Source of the DNA: Novispirillum itersonii subsp. itersonii ATCC 12639
Lineage (GTDB): Bacteria > Pseudomonadota > Alphaproteobacteria > Rhodospirillales > Rhodospirillaceae
Direction of reading: 5' to 3'
Assembly (NCBI RefSeq): GCF_000381985.1
Contig: NZ_KB907338.1
Location: 124,001 to 188,000 of the forward strand
Length of the DNA: 64,000 nt
A program made the translations under genes and the position numbers. Every line of letters begins with the position of its first letter. Positions within the stretch are counted from its first letter, which is position 1. Of this stretch, positions 1 to 8,608 are shown piece by piece. A model generated the notes under the pieces. It did not search any database, was not told the DNA's origin, and saw nothing but the letters and a program-made list of their open reading frames with translations.

Positions 1-132
1 GTGTGGCAGGATACGCTGGTCAAGCGCGGCCAGACCGACCTGTTCCAGAAGGGTGATGCGTTCACTGCCTTCCTGAAAGACGATCAGGCCCGCATTGAAA
101 CCGTGCTGAAGGATATCGGTCTGGTGAAGTAA
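1..132 (+). CDS. tctC: Tripartite tricarboxylate transporter substrate-binding protein, C-terminal end
   Basis: Only the last 43 codons lie in the window; the gene enters from the left edge in frame 1 and stops with TAA at 130-132. The visible end (…FLKDDQARIETVLKDIGLVK) resembles the C-terminal helix of the TctC/Bug family of periplasmic binding proteins. The identification rests mainly on the next two genes, tctB and tctA, which complete the usual tctC-tctB-tctA order. In this family TctC binds citrate-like or other carboxylates in the periplasm and delivers them to the TctAB membrane complex. The ligand cannot be told from this fragment. Confidence 0.75.
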   Translation: MWQDTLVKRGQTDLFQKGDAFTAFLKDDQARIETVLKDIGLVK

Positions 133-400
133 GCCTGACCGTCTGAGACCGCCCCGTCCCCCGGCCCTGCTGAATCCGGCGGGGCGGGGCCGGAAGCGGG
201 CGGACGGATGATGATACTGCCGCCGGGATGCGACCCCTCTCCTGTCCCGGTGTCCACCGTCCGTCCCCCGCTTCCCTGTTCTGCCTTGCGTCCGTGTTCG
301 CCCCCGCCCCCGGCCCCGCCCCGGTTTCTCCGGGGTCTTCCGCCCGCCGCGCTGCCCTGACACGGCCTCTCTTTCTTTTATATATCCGGAGTGTCACGCC

Positions 401-874
401 ATGCCCCAGGCGCAGGTTCGCCGCTGGGAAGCATCGTTTGGCGTCAAGGTACTGTCGATCGGCGGTGCCATTGCCATCGGTATCAGTTCCCTGCCAGAGA
501 CAGCAGTGGTGCAGGCCGTCGGGCCGAAAGTGTTTCCGCTGCTGATTGCCGCCGCCATGATGGCGGTCGGCCTTGCCATCGTCATCCGGTCGATGGTGAT
601 GAAAAATGCCGACGCCGCCGAAATTCCGGCGATGGATGTGCCGCCGTTCCTGATGGTCAGCGGCGGGCTGCTGGCGCAGATCGTGCTGATGGAGCATGCC
701 GGATTCATCATCGCCTCGACGATCCTGTTTCTGGCCACGGCCCGGGCCTTCGGCAGCCGGTCGCTGCGGCGGGATATCATCGTCGCGCTGGTGCTGTCGG
801 TGGCGGCTTACGCCGGGTTCACCGCCGGTCTGGGCCTGACCCTGCCGGCCGGTCCGTTCACCGATGTGTTTTAA
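401..874 (+). CDS. tctB: Tripartite tricarboxylate transporter small membrane subunit TctB
   Basis: 157 residues, the usual TctB size, with about four hydrophobic segments (around residues 18-33, 43-62, 80-112 and 125-150). TctB is the small, poorly conserved membrane partner of TctA in secondary tripartite tricarboxylate transport. The ATG at 401 follows a GGAG about ten bases upstream. The 268 bases after tctC are GC-rich, contain a possible hairpin near 147-190, and have a short AT stretch (cttttatatat) just before the ribosome site. tctA follows 25 bases downstream, consistent with one operon. Confidence 0.88.
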   Translation: MPQAQVRRWEASFGVKVLSIGGAIAIGISSLPETAVVQAVGPKVFPLLIAAAMMAVGLAIVIRSMVMKNADAAEIPAMDVPPFLMVSGGLLAQIVLMEHAGFIIASTILFLATARAFGSRSLRRDIIVALVLSVAAYAGFTAGLGLTLPAGPFTDVF

Positions 875-899
875 CGGCGTGCTGTAAGGGGCATCGGCC

Positions 900-2417
900 A
901 TGGATACCTTTTCCTCCCTCATGCACGGCTTTTCGGTGGCGCTGACGCCGCTGAACCTGCTGTGGTCGCTGATCGGCGTGACGCTGGGCACCGCCGTCGG
1001 CGTGCTGCCGGGCATCGGCCCGGCCCTGACCGTGGCGCTGCTGCTGCCGGTCACCTTCAACCTTGATCCCACCGGGTCGATGATCATGTTCGCCGGGATT
1101 TATTACGGCGGGATGTACGGTGGCTCCACCACCTCGATCCTGATCAACACCCCGGGCGAATCCGCCACCATCGTCACCGCGCTGGAAGGCAACAAGATGG
1201 CCCGGGCCGGGCGCGGGGCCGCCGCGCTGGCCACCGCCGCCGTCGGGTCGTTTGTGGCCGGTACGGTCGGCACCGTGGCGCTGACCTTTCTGGCCCCGAC
1301 GATGGTCAAGGTGGCGCTGTCCTTCGGCCCGGCGGAATACTTCGCGCTGATGGTGCTGGCCTTTGTCGCCGTCACCGCCGTGCTGGGTCAGTCGGTGCTG
1401 AAAGGGGCGGCGGCGCTGGGTGTCGGTCTGGCGCTGGGGCTGATCGGCATCGACATGCAGTCGGGTCAGGCCCGCTTCACCTTCGGCGTGCCGGAGCTGC
1501 TGGACGGTATTGACGTGGTGGTGGTGGCCGTCGGCCTGTTCGCGGTCGGCGAGACCATGTTCATGGCGGTGCGTCACCGCTTTGAGACCGAGCAGATGGA
1601 AGCCATCAAAGGCAGCCTGTGGATGAGCCGCGAAGACTGGAAACGGTCGTGGAAGCCGTGGTTCCGTGGGTCGGCGATCGGGTTTCCGCTGGGGGCGCTG
1701 CCCGCAGGCGGGGCGGAAATCGGCACCTTCCTGTCGTATCTGACGGAAAAGAAGCTGTCGAAAAAGCCGGAAGAGTTTGGCAACGGCGCCATTGAAGGCG
1801 TCGCCGGGCCGGAAGCCGCCAACAATGCCTCTGCCGCCGGTACGCTGGTGCCGCTGCTGTCGCTGGGCCTGCCGACCACCGCCACCGCCGCGATTCTGAT
1901 TGCCGCCTTCCAGCAGTTTGGCCTTAACCCCGGCCCGCAGCTGTTCGCCACCCAGCCGGATCTGGTGTGGGGCCTGATCGCCAGCCTGTACATCGGCAAC
2001 TTTATGCTGCTGGTGCTGAACCTGCCGCTGGTCGGGATGTGGGTGCGCCTGCTTGTCATCCCCAAGCCGTTGCTGTATGCGGGCATCATGGTTTTTGCCA
2101 CGCTGGGCACGTATACCCTCAACAACTCGGTGGTGGATCTGGTGCTGCTGTATGGCATCGGGGTGCTGGGCTTCTTCCTGCGGGTGATTGATGTGCCGCT
2201 GGCCCCGGCGGTGATCGGCCTGATCCTCGGCCCGATGGCAGAACAGCAGTTCCGCCGGGCGCTGTCGATCTCGCAGGGCGATGGGTCGGTGTTCTTCACC
2301 CATCCGCTGTCGCTGTGTCTGCTGCTGCTGGCCGCCGCCCTGCTGATCGGCCCGCCGCTGTGGCGCCTGATCAGGGGGAGGCCGGAGCCGAAGCACGCCT
2401 TCCACGGCGAGGACTGA
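900..2417 (+). CDS. tctA: Tripartite tricarboxylate transporter large membrane subunit TctA
   Basis: 505 residues, full family length, with about a dozen hydrophobic segments. The N-terminal region carries the glycine-rich TctA signature ([20 protein letters not shown] near residue 30) and [17 protein letters not shown] near residue 68, and the repeated half has [20 protein letters not shown] near 300. TctA is the ion-coupled carboxylate permease subunit in the inner membrane. The start ATG at 900 has AAGGGG upstream. It closes the tctC-tctB-tctA operon and is followed by a strong hairpin and T-run. A long antisense frame over the gene is a GC-driven shadow. Confidence 0.95.
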   Translation: MDTFSSLMHGFSVALTPLNLLWSLIGVTLGTAVGVLPGIGPALTVALLLPVTFNLDPTGSMIMFAGIYYGGMYGGSTTSILINTPGESATIVTALEGNKMARAGRGAAALATAAVGSFVAGTVGTVALTFLAPTMVKVALSFGPAEYFALMVLAFVAVTAVLGQSVLKGAAALGVGLALGLIGIDMQSGQARFTFGVPELLDGIDVVVVAVGLFAVGETMFMAVRHRFETEQMEAIKGSLWMSREDWKRSWKPWFRGSAIGFPLGALPAGGAEIGTFLSYLTEKKLSKKPEEFGNGAIEGVAGPEAANNASAAGTLVPLLSLGLPTTATAAILIAAFQQFGLNPGPQLFATQPDLVWGLIASLYIGNFMLLVLNLPLVGMWVRLLVIPKPLLYAGIMVFATLGTYTLNNSVVDLVLLYGIGVLGFFLRVIDVPLAPAVIGLILGPMAEQQFRRALSISQGDGSVFFTHPLSLCLLLLAAALLIGPPLWRLIRGRPEPKHAFHGED

Positions 2418-2442
2418 GGCCGGCGAAGACGGAAAAGGCCGC

Positions 2443-2482
2443 GACCGCCCCGGGGGATGACAGGCCCCGGGGCCGGTCTTTT
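2443..2482 (+). terminator. Rho-independent terminator after tctA
   Basis: A GACCG-CCCCGGGG arm pairs with CCCCGGGG-(C)-CGGTC, with a nine-base loop and one bulge, followed by TTTT. It ends the tct operon 26 bases after the tctA stop. Confidence 0.75.
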
Positions 2483-2521
2483 AACTGATTATTCCGGCTT
2501 AGGCCGGGTTTACGGGACAGG

Positions 2522-3181
2522 ATGAGCGTAACTATGGACGCAGGTTTGATTTCAGAACTGACAGCCTTCATGCAGGTGCTGTTCATCGACTTGGTGCTGG
2601 CGGGGGATAACGCCATCGTCGTCGGGATGGCGGCGGCCTCGGTGCCGCTGCTGCACCGCCGGAAGGTGATCCTGCTGGGGATCACCGCCGCCGTGGTCAT
2701 GCGTATCGCCTTTGCCGTGCTGGCCACCAAGCTGCTGGCGATCATCGGCCTGACGCTGGCCGGGGGCCTGCTGCTGGCGTGGGTGTGCTGGAAGATGTGG
2801 CGCGATCTGCGCTCCCCCAAGGAAGAGGAAGCCGCCGCCGATCTGGTCGAAAGCGAGATGGAGGACGGCACCTCCGCCCCGTCGGGCAAGCAGGGCAAAA
2901 GCGTCATGCAGGCGGTGGTGCAGGTGGCGATGGCCGACCTGTCGATGTCGATCGACAACGTGCTGGCGGTGGCCGGTGCGGCGGGCGATCACACCTGGGT
3001 GCTGGTGTCCGGCCTGATCCTGTCGGTGGTGCTGATGGGCGTGGCGGCGACCTACATCGCCAAGGCGCTGACCCGGTATCACTGGATCGGCTATCTGGGT
3101 CTGGCAATGATCGTCTGGGTGTCGCTGCATATGATCTGGCGCGGCGGGGACGAAGTGCTGAAGGCGGTCGGCTGGATGTAA
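2522..3181 (+). CDS. TerC/YjbE-family integral membrane protein
   Basis: 219 residues with about six or seven membrane segments. The first half contains LFIDLVLAGDNAIVVGMAAA and the second half MADLSMSIDNVLAVAGAAG; these paired acidic membrane motifs (GDNA and SIDNV) define the TerC/YjbE/Alx family, linked in known members to manganese or other metal efflux and tellurite resistance. A charged cytoplasmic linker (about residues 98-125, many Glu and Lys) separates the halves. ATG 2522 is chosen as the first start after GGGACAGG; Met5 is a possible alternative. No yybP-ykoY-like manganese riboswitch was recognised in the short leader. The gene stands alone between two terminators. Confidence 0.85.
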   Translation: MSVTMDAGLISELTAFMQVLFIDLVLAGDNAIVVGMAAASVPLLHRRKVILLGITAAVVMRIAFAVLATKLLAIIGLTLAGGLLLAWVCWKMWRDLRSPKEEEAAADLVESEMEDGTSAPSGKQGKSVMQAVVQVAMADLSMSIDNVLAVAGAAGDHTWVLVSGLILSVVLMGVAATYIAKALTRYHWIGYLGLAMIVWVSLHMIWRGGDEVLKAVGWM

Positions 3182-3210
3182 TCCGCCCGCAGACAGAAAA
3201 AAGCCCGAGA

Positions 3211-3243
3211 AAAAGGCCCGGCAGTGTCCGGGCCTTTTTTTAT
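3211..3243 (+). terminator. Rho-independent terminator after the TerC-family gene
   Basis: AAAAAGGCCCGG-CAGTGT-CCGGGCCTTTTTTT is a near-perfect stem with A-rich and T-rich sides. It may work in both directions, also ending the convergent repressor gene at 3273. Confidence 0.88.
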
Positions 3244-3272
3244 TGCTCCGACGGGTGAAAGAGGCAGGCGGG

Positions 3273-3746
3273 CTACTCCGATGCTGCCCACAGATCCCGC
3301 CGCAGGCGTTGCAGGGCGACTTTCAGGCCAATCATCCACCCGGTCTCGTCGGTGGTGACGGAGGCCAAATCCGCGTAGATCTCCGCCTGTAAGCGCGCCA
3401 GAAGCCGGGGGGGGAGTGGGGTGTTCTCTCCGCTGTACAGGTCGGCGATCATCTCCCCCACCGTAGCCAGTCGCCGGGCATCGACTGGGGCCGGGTGGTC
3501 GGTCGGATTTGCCCCGGACCGTGCCGGTATCGGCCCTTCCCCCGTTGCCAGCCACTCAATACGGACTCCGGCCGCGGCGGCGATGGCAATCAGCCGCAGC
3601 CGCGACGGTTCTGCCTTTCCGGCCAGATATTCGCCGATCGCCCGGCGGGAGATGCCCGTTTTTTCTGCCAGCCGTGTGGCGTTTCCGGCCAGGCGGGCGG
3701 CTGTGTCCATCCGTTCCTGAAAACCGTCATCGGCCATGGGGGTCAT
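3273..3746 (-). CDS. XRE-family helix-turn-helix regulator, phage CI-like
   Basis: 157 residues from the ATG at 3746 (GGGGG about seven bases upstream). Residues about 20-60 form an XRE helix-turn-helix (RLAEKTGISRRAIGEYLAGK), followed by the VRIEWLATGEGP signature seen in phage-type repressors of the CI/C2 group. The C-terminal hundred residues carry no peptidase motif I can recognise. The open frame reaches upstream to 3839 only because a 12-bp repeat (3780-3827) reads as an Arg-Asn-Pro-Ala repeat; I treat that as non-coding control DNA. No other phage gene is nearby, so this may be a remnant or a stand-alone regulator. Confidence 0.75.
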   Translation of the reverse strand: MTPMADDGFQERMDTAARLAGNATRLAEKTGISRRAIGEYLAGKAEPSRLRLIAIAAAAGVRIEWLATGEGPIPARSGANPTDHPAPVDARRLATVGEMIADLYSGENTPLPPRLLARLQAEIYADLASVTTDETGWMIGLKVALQRLRRDLWAASE

Positions 3747-3779
3747 AGGGATGGCCCCCGTAACCTTAGAAAGTTTACC

Positions 3780-3827
3780 CGGGTTTCGTGTCGGGTTTCG
3801 TGCCGGGTTTCGTGCCGGGTTTCGTGG
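3780..3827. repeat. 12-bp tandem repeat, four copies, upstream of the XRE gene
   Basis: Four head-to-tail copies of cgggtttcgtgy lie 34 bases upstream of the chosen repressor start. The period is exactly 12 bases and only the last base of the unit varies (t, c, c, g). Reiterated helical-phase half-sites next to an HTH gene suggest an operator array, but no binding data are visible. Confidence 0.8.
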
Positions 3828-3839
3828 ATGCATATGCAA

Positions 3840-4548
3840 TCCAAGCGATTATAAGGACTTGGTGGGATAAAACCGTATACGGCAGAAAGAACTGGATTTT
3901 TCAACTTGATAGCTTGGAAGTTTTCTTCCATATTGCGTCTCGTTCGTACCCTGATACCACTTTATGAAAGCCGGTCTTAGGGAACCGGGCGGGGGGAGAA
4001 AGAAATTACCTATCCGTTTACAAGAGGGTGACAGGGGAACAGCCCCCCAGAGCAGGGTCCCGTTCCGGGTATCCGCGAAGCTGAAAGGCCATTGAAAAGT
4101 GACCTCGCAACGCCTTTTCTGCAACGGCATGCCGGAGAAGACGGGGTGTGTGGCGCAGGCATAAGCTGCCGCCGACTCCGGCAGGTTGCCGGTAGAGGTA
4201 GGGATGCGCCTGAAAGCCTGCCTGACCGGTTGCCGCGCCGGAGAAATATCGCTGCAACGTCGCAATGAGTCACGGCCTAAAAATAGCCCGTGCTGCGGCG
4301 CTCTGCTGAAATTCTGAACGTGGAAAGACAGAAACACCGTCAGGCCCTGCTATCAGGAGCCTGCGCTCATGTGTGCCTATGACCGGAAGAGGAGCGGGGT
4401 GCAGGGGAAAACCATGTTTTTTTAAAGGGTTATCTTCTTGTGGTCCTGTCAGTTCTGCATCTTCGGCAGCGGGCCAGCCGGTGCCGGTACGGTCGGTTTG
4501 CCGTGATGCCCCTCTCTCTGGCAGATCCATCCAGCCCGGAGGCTTATC
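3840..4548. other. Long intergenic stretch without a convincing gene
   Basis: About 700 bases between the repressor promoter region and the globin chemoreceptor. Base composition is less GC-rich than the surroundings around 3850-4010. The open frames here (62-162 codons, minus strand) lack family motifs, have no clear ribosome sites and overlap each other. It may be degenerate accessory DNA or hold an untranslated leader for the chemoreceptor; I see no tRNA or recognised riboswitch. Confidence 0.5.
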
Positions 4549-5895
4549 GTGTTTACGTCCGTTCCTTCGCCGGTCATTCATGGTCTGGACCGTGATGTCC
4601 GGTTGTCATTCCTGCGTATTGATGCAGAGACCTGCGCGGCCCTGCGAGAGTTTCGTCCGATTCTGGAGGCACATCTGGAAGGACTTCTGGATGGGCTTTA
4701 TGCCGGGATCCGTGCCGTACCACAGTTAACCCGGCTGTTCGGCAGCCCGGACCGTCTGGCTCATGCCCGGGCAATGCAGGCCCGGCACTGGCTGACCGGG
4801 GTGTTTAGCGGTGATTTCGATGATGCCTATATGGCGCAGGTGACCGCCGTTGGCCTGACGCATGCCCGGATCGGGCTGGAACCGCGCTGGTATATGGCAT
4901 CTTACTGCTATGCCCTGACGATGATGACCGATCTGATTTTCCGGCATCACCGCCGTTCCCCGCAGCAGGCGGCCCGGCTTGTCAGTGCCGTGACCAAAGC
5001 GGTTTTTCTGGATATGGAGCTGGCAGTTTCTGTCTATGTGCAGGCTGGGAGGGAAGCAACCAGATCGGTGATTGAGGTGTTTGAGCGGGAAGTGAATGAT
5101 CTGGCCGGGGTTGTAACCGCTGCCGCTGCCGAACTGAAGGACTGCTCTGTGGCGATGACCGGAAGCGCCGAAACCGCCAGCCGGGGCGTTGCGGAAGTGT
5201 CGCAGGCAGCGGACACCGCGGCTGACAGTGTGCGCACGGTGGCGTCGGCGGCAGGGGAACTGCATGCCTCTATCCGGGAGATCGCCCGCAGGATGGAAGA
5301 CTTTTCGCGGGTGTCGGCGTCAGCGGTTGATAAGGCTGATCAGATCGGCGCGTTGGTGGAGGGGCTGGCGGCGTCGGTCAGCCACATCAGTATGGTGGTA
5401 CGGCTGATCTTTGACATTGCCAGCCGCACCAACCTGCTGGCCCTGAATGCGGCGATTGAGGCGGCCCGTGCCGGGCAGGCCGGCAAAGGGTTTGCTGTGG
5501 TGGCGGGGGAAGTGAAGAGTCTGGCCGGGCAGACAGCCAAGGCCACCCGGGATATTGCCGCGCAGATTGAAGCGGTACAGACGGCCACTACTGCAGTGGT
5601 GCGGGCCATCCAGTCCATCACCGTCACCGTTGCCGATATGAACGGCATCGGCCTTGCGGTTGCTGAGGCGGTGGAACAGCAGGATGCTGCCACCCGGGAA
5701 ATTGCGGGAAGCACCCGTCGGGCTTCTGACGGTACCGGGGCTGTGTCCGTGCGGATTTCCGGGGTTTCTCAGGCTTCGCAGGAAACCGGGGTGGCCGCCC
5801 GGCAGGTACTGGCGACTGCCGAGAATCTGGTGTCGCGGTCTGATGCGCTGAAAGAGCGGATGCGGGATTTTGTGAAAACCATCCTTACGGCCTGA
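4549..5895 (+). CDS. Globin-coupled methyl-accepting chemotaxis protein (HemAT-like aerotaxis sensor)
   Basis: 448 residues, starting at a GTG with GGAGG seven bases upstream. Residues about 15-160 form a protoglobin/sensor-globin domain; the proximal heme ligand is predicted as His105 in [18 protein letters not shown], a hallmark of the family. Residues about 170-448 are a methyl-accepting signalling domain with the hairpin tip [17 protein letters not shown] near 295. There is no transmembrane segment, so it should be cytoplasmic and sense O2 directly and signal to CheA. It is monocistronic, ending before a hairpin shared with the convergent helicase gene. The five other chemoreceptors in the window have PAS domains instead of globin. 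Confidence 0.92.
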   Translation: MFTSVPSPVIHGLDRDVRLSFLRIDAETCAALREFRPILEAHLEGLLDGLYAGIRAVPQLTRLFGSPDRLAHARAMQARHWLTGVFSGDFDDAYMAQVTAVGLTHARIGLEPRWYMASYCYALTMMTDLIFRHHRRSPQQAARLVSAVTKAVFLDMELAVSVYVQAGREATRSVIEVFEREVNDLAGVVTAAAAELKDCSVAMTGSAETASRGVAEVSQAADTAADSVRTVASAAGELHASIREIARRMEDFSRVSASAVDKADQIGALVEGLAASVSHISMVVRLIFDIASRTNLLALNAAIEAARAGQAGKGFAVVAGEVKSLAGQTAKATRDIAAQIEAVQTATTAVVRAIQSITVTVADMNGIGLAVAEAVEQQDAATREIAGSTRRASDGTGAVSVRISGVSQASQETGVAARQVLATAENLVSRSDALKERMRDFVKTILTA

Positions 5896-5970
5896 GCTGG
5901 CACCGATACGGGGTGTGCTGCGGTCTGCCCCCCCCCCACTCCCGCCCGCCCGGAATGGTGCGCTGAAACA

Positions 5971-6003
5971 AAAACGCCCCCCTGTCTGCACAGGGGGGCG
6001 TTC
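5971..6003. terminator. Bidirectional terminator between the globin receptor and the DEAD-box helicase
   Basis: AAAACGCCCCCCTGTC / TGCACAGGGGGGCGTT forms a long GC stem with A-rich and T-rich flanks on each side, between two convergent genes. Confidence 0.85.
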
Positions 6004-6032
6004 TGTCACTCAGGGGACGTTAACCGCAGAGA

Positions 6033-8216
6033 TCAGGCGGCGTCAGTCTTGCGCAGCTTGGAGAAGGCGGTCTTGTCGCCAAAACCCTTCTTGCCACCGA
6101 AGGACTTCTTCTCGCCCTGCGGACGATCACCGAAATCCTTGCGCGGGGCCTTCATCGGGCGGTCGCCGACCGGACGGTCGCCATGATCGGCGGCGCGGTA
6201 CGGGCGGTCTTCGCGCTGCGGACGGTCAGCCCCGAATTCACCCTTGCCCTTGAACGGGCGCGGCATGTTTTCGCGGCGGGCCGGCTTGTCGCCGAAGGAC
6301 CGTTCGCTGCGCTCGCCGAACGGGCGGTCACCCTGCGGACGGTCGCCGAAGGAACGGCCTTCGCGCTGCGGGCGGTCACCGAACGGACGGTCCCCACGCG
6401 GGGCGCGGTCGCCGAACGGGCGGTCACCCTGCGGGCGGTCGCCGAAGGAACGGCCTTCACGCTGCGGACGGTCCCCGAACGGACGGTCCCCACGCGGGGC
6501 GCGGTCGCCGAAGGAGCGTTCTTCACGCTGCGGACGGTCGCCGAACGGGCGGTCGCCACGCGGGGCACGGTCGCCGAACGGACGGTCACCCCGGTTCGGA
6601 CGGTCGCCGAAGGAGCGTTCTTCCCGCTGCGGACGGTCACCGAACGGACGGTCGCCACGCGGGGCGCGATCCCCGAAGGAACGTTCTTCCCGCTGCGGGC
6701 GGTCGCCGAACGGGCGGTCGCCACGCGGGGCACGGTCGCCGAACGGACGGTCACCACGCGGGGCGCGGCCGCCGAAGACACGCACGCCACGCTGCGGACG
6801 GTCGCCGAACGGACGGTCACCCCGGTTCGGGCGGTCACCGAAAGAGCGCTCTTCCCGCTGCGGACGGTCACCGAACGGACGGTCACCACGCGGGGCGCGG
6901 TCGCCGAAGGAGCGTTCTTCACGCTGCGGGCGGTCGCCGAACGGGCGGTCACCACGCGGGGCACGGTCCCCGAAAGAACGGCTCTGGCCATCGCGCTGCT
7001 GCGGCGGGCGGCGGCCCTGCGAGGCGGCACCGCGCTTGGGCATCCGGGTCGGCCAGTCACCGCCCAGAATGCTCAGCTCGTTGCCGGTCAGGCGCTGGAT
7101 GTCGCGCAGGTAACCCGCTTCATCGCTGGCGCAGAACGACACGGCAATCCCGCTGGCCCCGTTACGGGCGGTACGGCCGATGCGGTGCACATAGCTTTCC
7201 GGCACGTTGGGGATGTCGTAGTTGATGACGTGCGACACCGCCGGAATATCAATGCCACGGGCAGCGATATCGGTGGCGATCAGCACGCGGCTTTCCCCGG
7301 CGCGGAAGCGGTCCAGCGACTTCTGACGGGCGGCCTGGCTCTTGTTGCCGTGCAGGGCTTCGGAACGGATCCCGGCCTTGAACAGGTTTTCGCTCAGGCG
7401 GTTGGCGCCGTGCTTGGTGCGGGTGAAGACGATGGTGCGGGTGATGCCCTTGTCTTCCAGCAGCTGCACCAGCAGATCCTGCTTGGCACCGCCTTCAACG
7501 AAGTAGACGTGCTGGTCGATCTTGGCCGGGGTTTCACCGGCGCGGGCGACTTCAACACGCACCGGGTCGGTCAGCAGGGTCTGCGCCAGCGATGCCACCT
7601 GCGGCGGCATGGTGGCGGAGAACAGCATCGACTGACGGTCCTGCGGCAGGGCGTTGGCAATCTTGCGCACGTCGTGGATGAAGCCGAAATCCAGCATCTG
7701 GTCGGCTTCGTCCAGCACAAAGTGGCTGACGAGGTCAAGGCGCAGTTCGCCGGTGCTCATCAGGTCGTTGATGCGGCCGGGGGTGCCGACCACGATGTCA
7801 ACGCCACGGAAGAGGCGGTCAACCTGCGGGCGGCGGCCGACGCCGCCAAGCACGGCGAAGGACCGCAGGCGGGTGTGCTTGCCCAGGGTACGGATCGCGT
7901 CGTCGATCTGCACCGCCAGTTCGCGGGTCGGGGCCAGAATCAGGGCTCGGATGTGGCGCGGCGGAATCTTGCCACGCGATTCCACCAGCGCGTTCATCAT
8001 CGGCAGCACGAAGGCGGCGGTCTTGCCGGTGCCGGTGCGGGCAATGCCCAGCACGTCAAGGCCCTTCAGACCGTAGGGGATGGCTTCAGCCTGAATCGGG
8101 GTGGGGGAGGTGAAATTATTTTCTGTCAGGCCCTGCATCAGGGACGGGGCAAGGGACAGAGAGTCAAAAGTGGTGGACTGGCCCGCAACGGCGGCGCCGG
8201 TTTCCATATCGGTCAC
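6033..8216 (-). CDS. DEAD-box ATP-dependent RNA helicase with long repetitive C-terminal tail
   Basis: 727 residues from a GTG at 8216, chosen because AAAGGA sits eight bases upstream; the ATG at 8207 is the alternative. The core (about residues 12-385) has the Q-motif region (PTPIQAEAIP), Walker A ARTGTGKT, DEAD, SAT and HRIGRTAR motifs of RhlE/DeaD-type helicases, which remodel structured RNA in ribosome assembly and cold adaptation. Residues about 410-640 consist of a dozen near-identical blocks of the type RGDRPFGDRPQREERSFG, followed by a Lys/Gly-rich end. Bacterial homologues often have basic low-complexity tails, but such a regular, long array is unusual. The tail should bind RNA non-specifically and may drive condensate formation (inference). 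Confidence 0.93.
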   Translation of the reverse strand: MTDMETGAAVAGQSTTFDSLSLAPSLMQGLTENNFTSPTPIQAEAIPYGLKGLDVLGIARTGTGKTAAFVLPMMNALVESRGKIPPRHIRALILAPTRELAVQIDDAIRTLGKHTRLRSFAVLGGVGRRPQVDRLFRGVDIVVGTPGRINDLMSTGELRLDLVSHFVLDEADQMLDFGFIHDVRKIANALPQDRQSMLFSATMPPQVASLAQTLLTDPVRVEVARAGETPAKIDQHVYFVEGGAKQDLLVQLLEDKGITRTIVFTRTKHGANRLSENLFKAGIRSEALHGNKSQAARQKSLDRFRAGESRVLIATDIAARGIDIPAVSHVINYDIPNVPESYVHRIGRTARNGASGIAVSFCASDEAGYLRDIQRLTGNELSILGGDWPTRMPKRGAASQGRRPPQQRDGQSRSFGDRAPRGDRPFGDRPQREERSFGDRAPRGDRPFGDRPQREERSFGDRPNRGDRPFGDRPQRGVRVFGGRAPRGDRPFGDRAPRGDRPFGDRPQREERSFGDRAPRGDRPFGDRPQREERSFGDRPNRGDRPFGDRAPRGDRPFGDRPQREERSFGDRAPRGDRPFGDRPQREGRSFGDRPQGDRPFGDRAPRGDRPFGDRPQREGRSFGDRPQGDRPFGERSERSFGDKPARRENMPRPFKGKGEFGADRPQREDRPYRAADHGDRPVGDRPMKAPRKDFGDRPQGEKKSFGGKKGFGDKTAFSKLRKTDAA
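6300..6990. repeat. Tandem coding repeats in the helicase tail
   Basis: DNA units of about 24-60 bases built on gcggtcgccgaacgg/ggtcaccacgcgggg are repeated about twelve times in frame and encode the GDRPFGDR blocks. Individual units are mosaics (PQREERS, APR, PNR, PQG variants), as expected from slippage or unequal crossing-over. Because the units are multiples of three, every frame stays open, which produces a spurious long plus-strand frame. Confidence 0.9.
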
Positions 8217-8608
8217 GTCAAAAATCCTTTGAGCGCCCGATCTTCCCCGCAGGGACCAGACTCGGGACGCAGTGTGTCCGCTCACCACGCGCGACGGGGG
8301 ACCGGACGGTTTCGCTTTCAGAAGGGCTCGGGAAAGACGATTAAGGCGCCCGGCATATCCACCTGAGCGCCACCGTCATTCGCGCGATCGCGAGACAATC
8401 GAGGGGGAGATAACCACGTCTGCGGCCTGCGGTCAACACAATGTTTGCACTGCGATAAAAACCGCAGAAAACGGATGGGTTTGCACTGCGACAAAGACCG
8501 CAGAAAGCGGATGGGTTTGCACTGCGATAAAGACCGTCCGGAAACGGGGGGTTTGAGGGCGGGGGGAATCGTGCTTCAATTACCCTTATAGGTATATAGG
8601 GGGCGGTG
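8217..8608. promoter_or_regulatory. Divergent control region between helicase and hydrolase genes
   Basis: About 390 bases holding the 5' leader of the helicase (the first roughly 70 bases, possibly a cold-responsive leader by analogy), a three-copy 36-bp repeat at 8443-8550, and an AT-rich stretch (attacccttataggtatatagg, 8579-8600) directly before the hydrolase start that may hold its promoter. Short open frames on both strands here have no family signature. Confidence 0.5.
8443..8550. repeat. 36-bp direct tandem repeat, three copies
   Basis: Units start at gtttgcactgcg at 8443, 8479 and 8515, exactly 36 bases apart with no spacers. Copies 1 and 2 differ at a few positions and both keep a potential small hairpin (CTGCG…CGCAG); copy 3 diverges in its last third and loses it. 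It is not a CRISPR array, because the units abut directly. Confidence 0.85.

Noticed and set aside
858-2405. 515-codon minus-strand frame over tctA
   Set aside because: His/Gln/Arg-rich shadow of a GC-rich gene; the plus-strand product is clearly TctA.
2418-2521. Manganese (yybP-ykoY) riboswitch before the TerC-family gene
   Set aside because: The 104-base gap is mostly the tct terminator, and no yybP-ykoY core was recognised.
3849-4337. 162-codon minus-strand gene
   Set aside because: No homology cue, no ribosome site, overlaps other equally open frames in low-information DNA.
6183-8366. 727-codon plus-strand frame opposite the DEAD-box helicase
   Set aside because: Kept open by repeats that are multiples of three; no domain recognised, while the minus strand has all helicase motifs.
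8443-8550. CRISPR array
   Set aside because: 36-base units abut directly with no unique spacers and no cas genes nearby.
8272-8556. 94-codon plus-strand gene in the helicase-hydrolase gap
   Set aside because: The end is the 36-bp repeat in translation and the start overlaps the helicase leader; no ribosome site or family.
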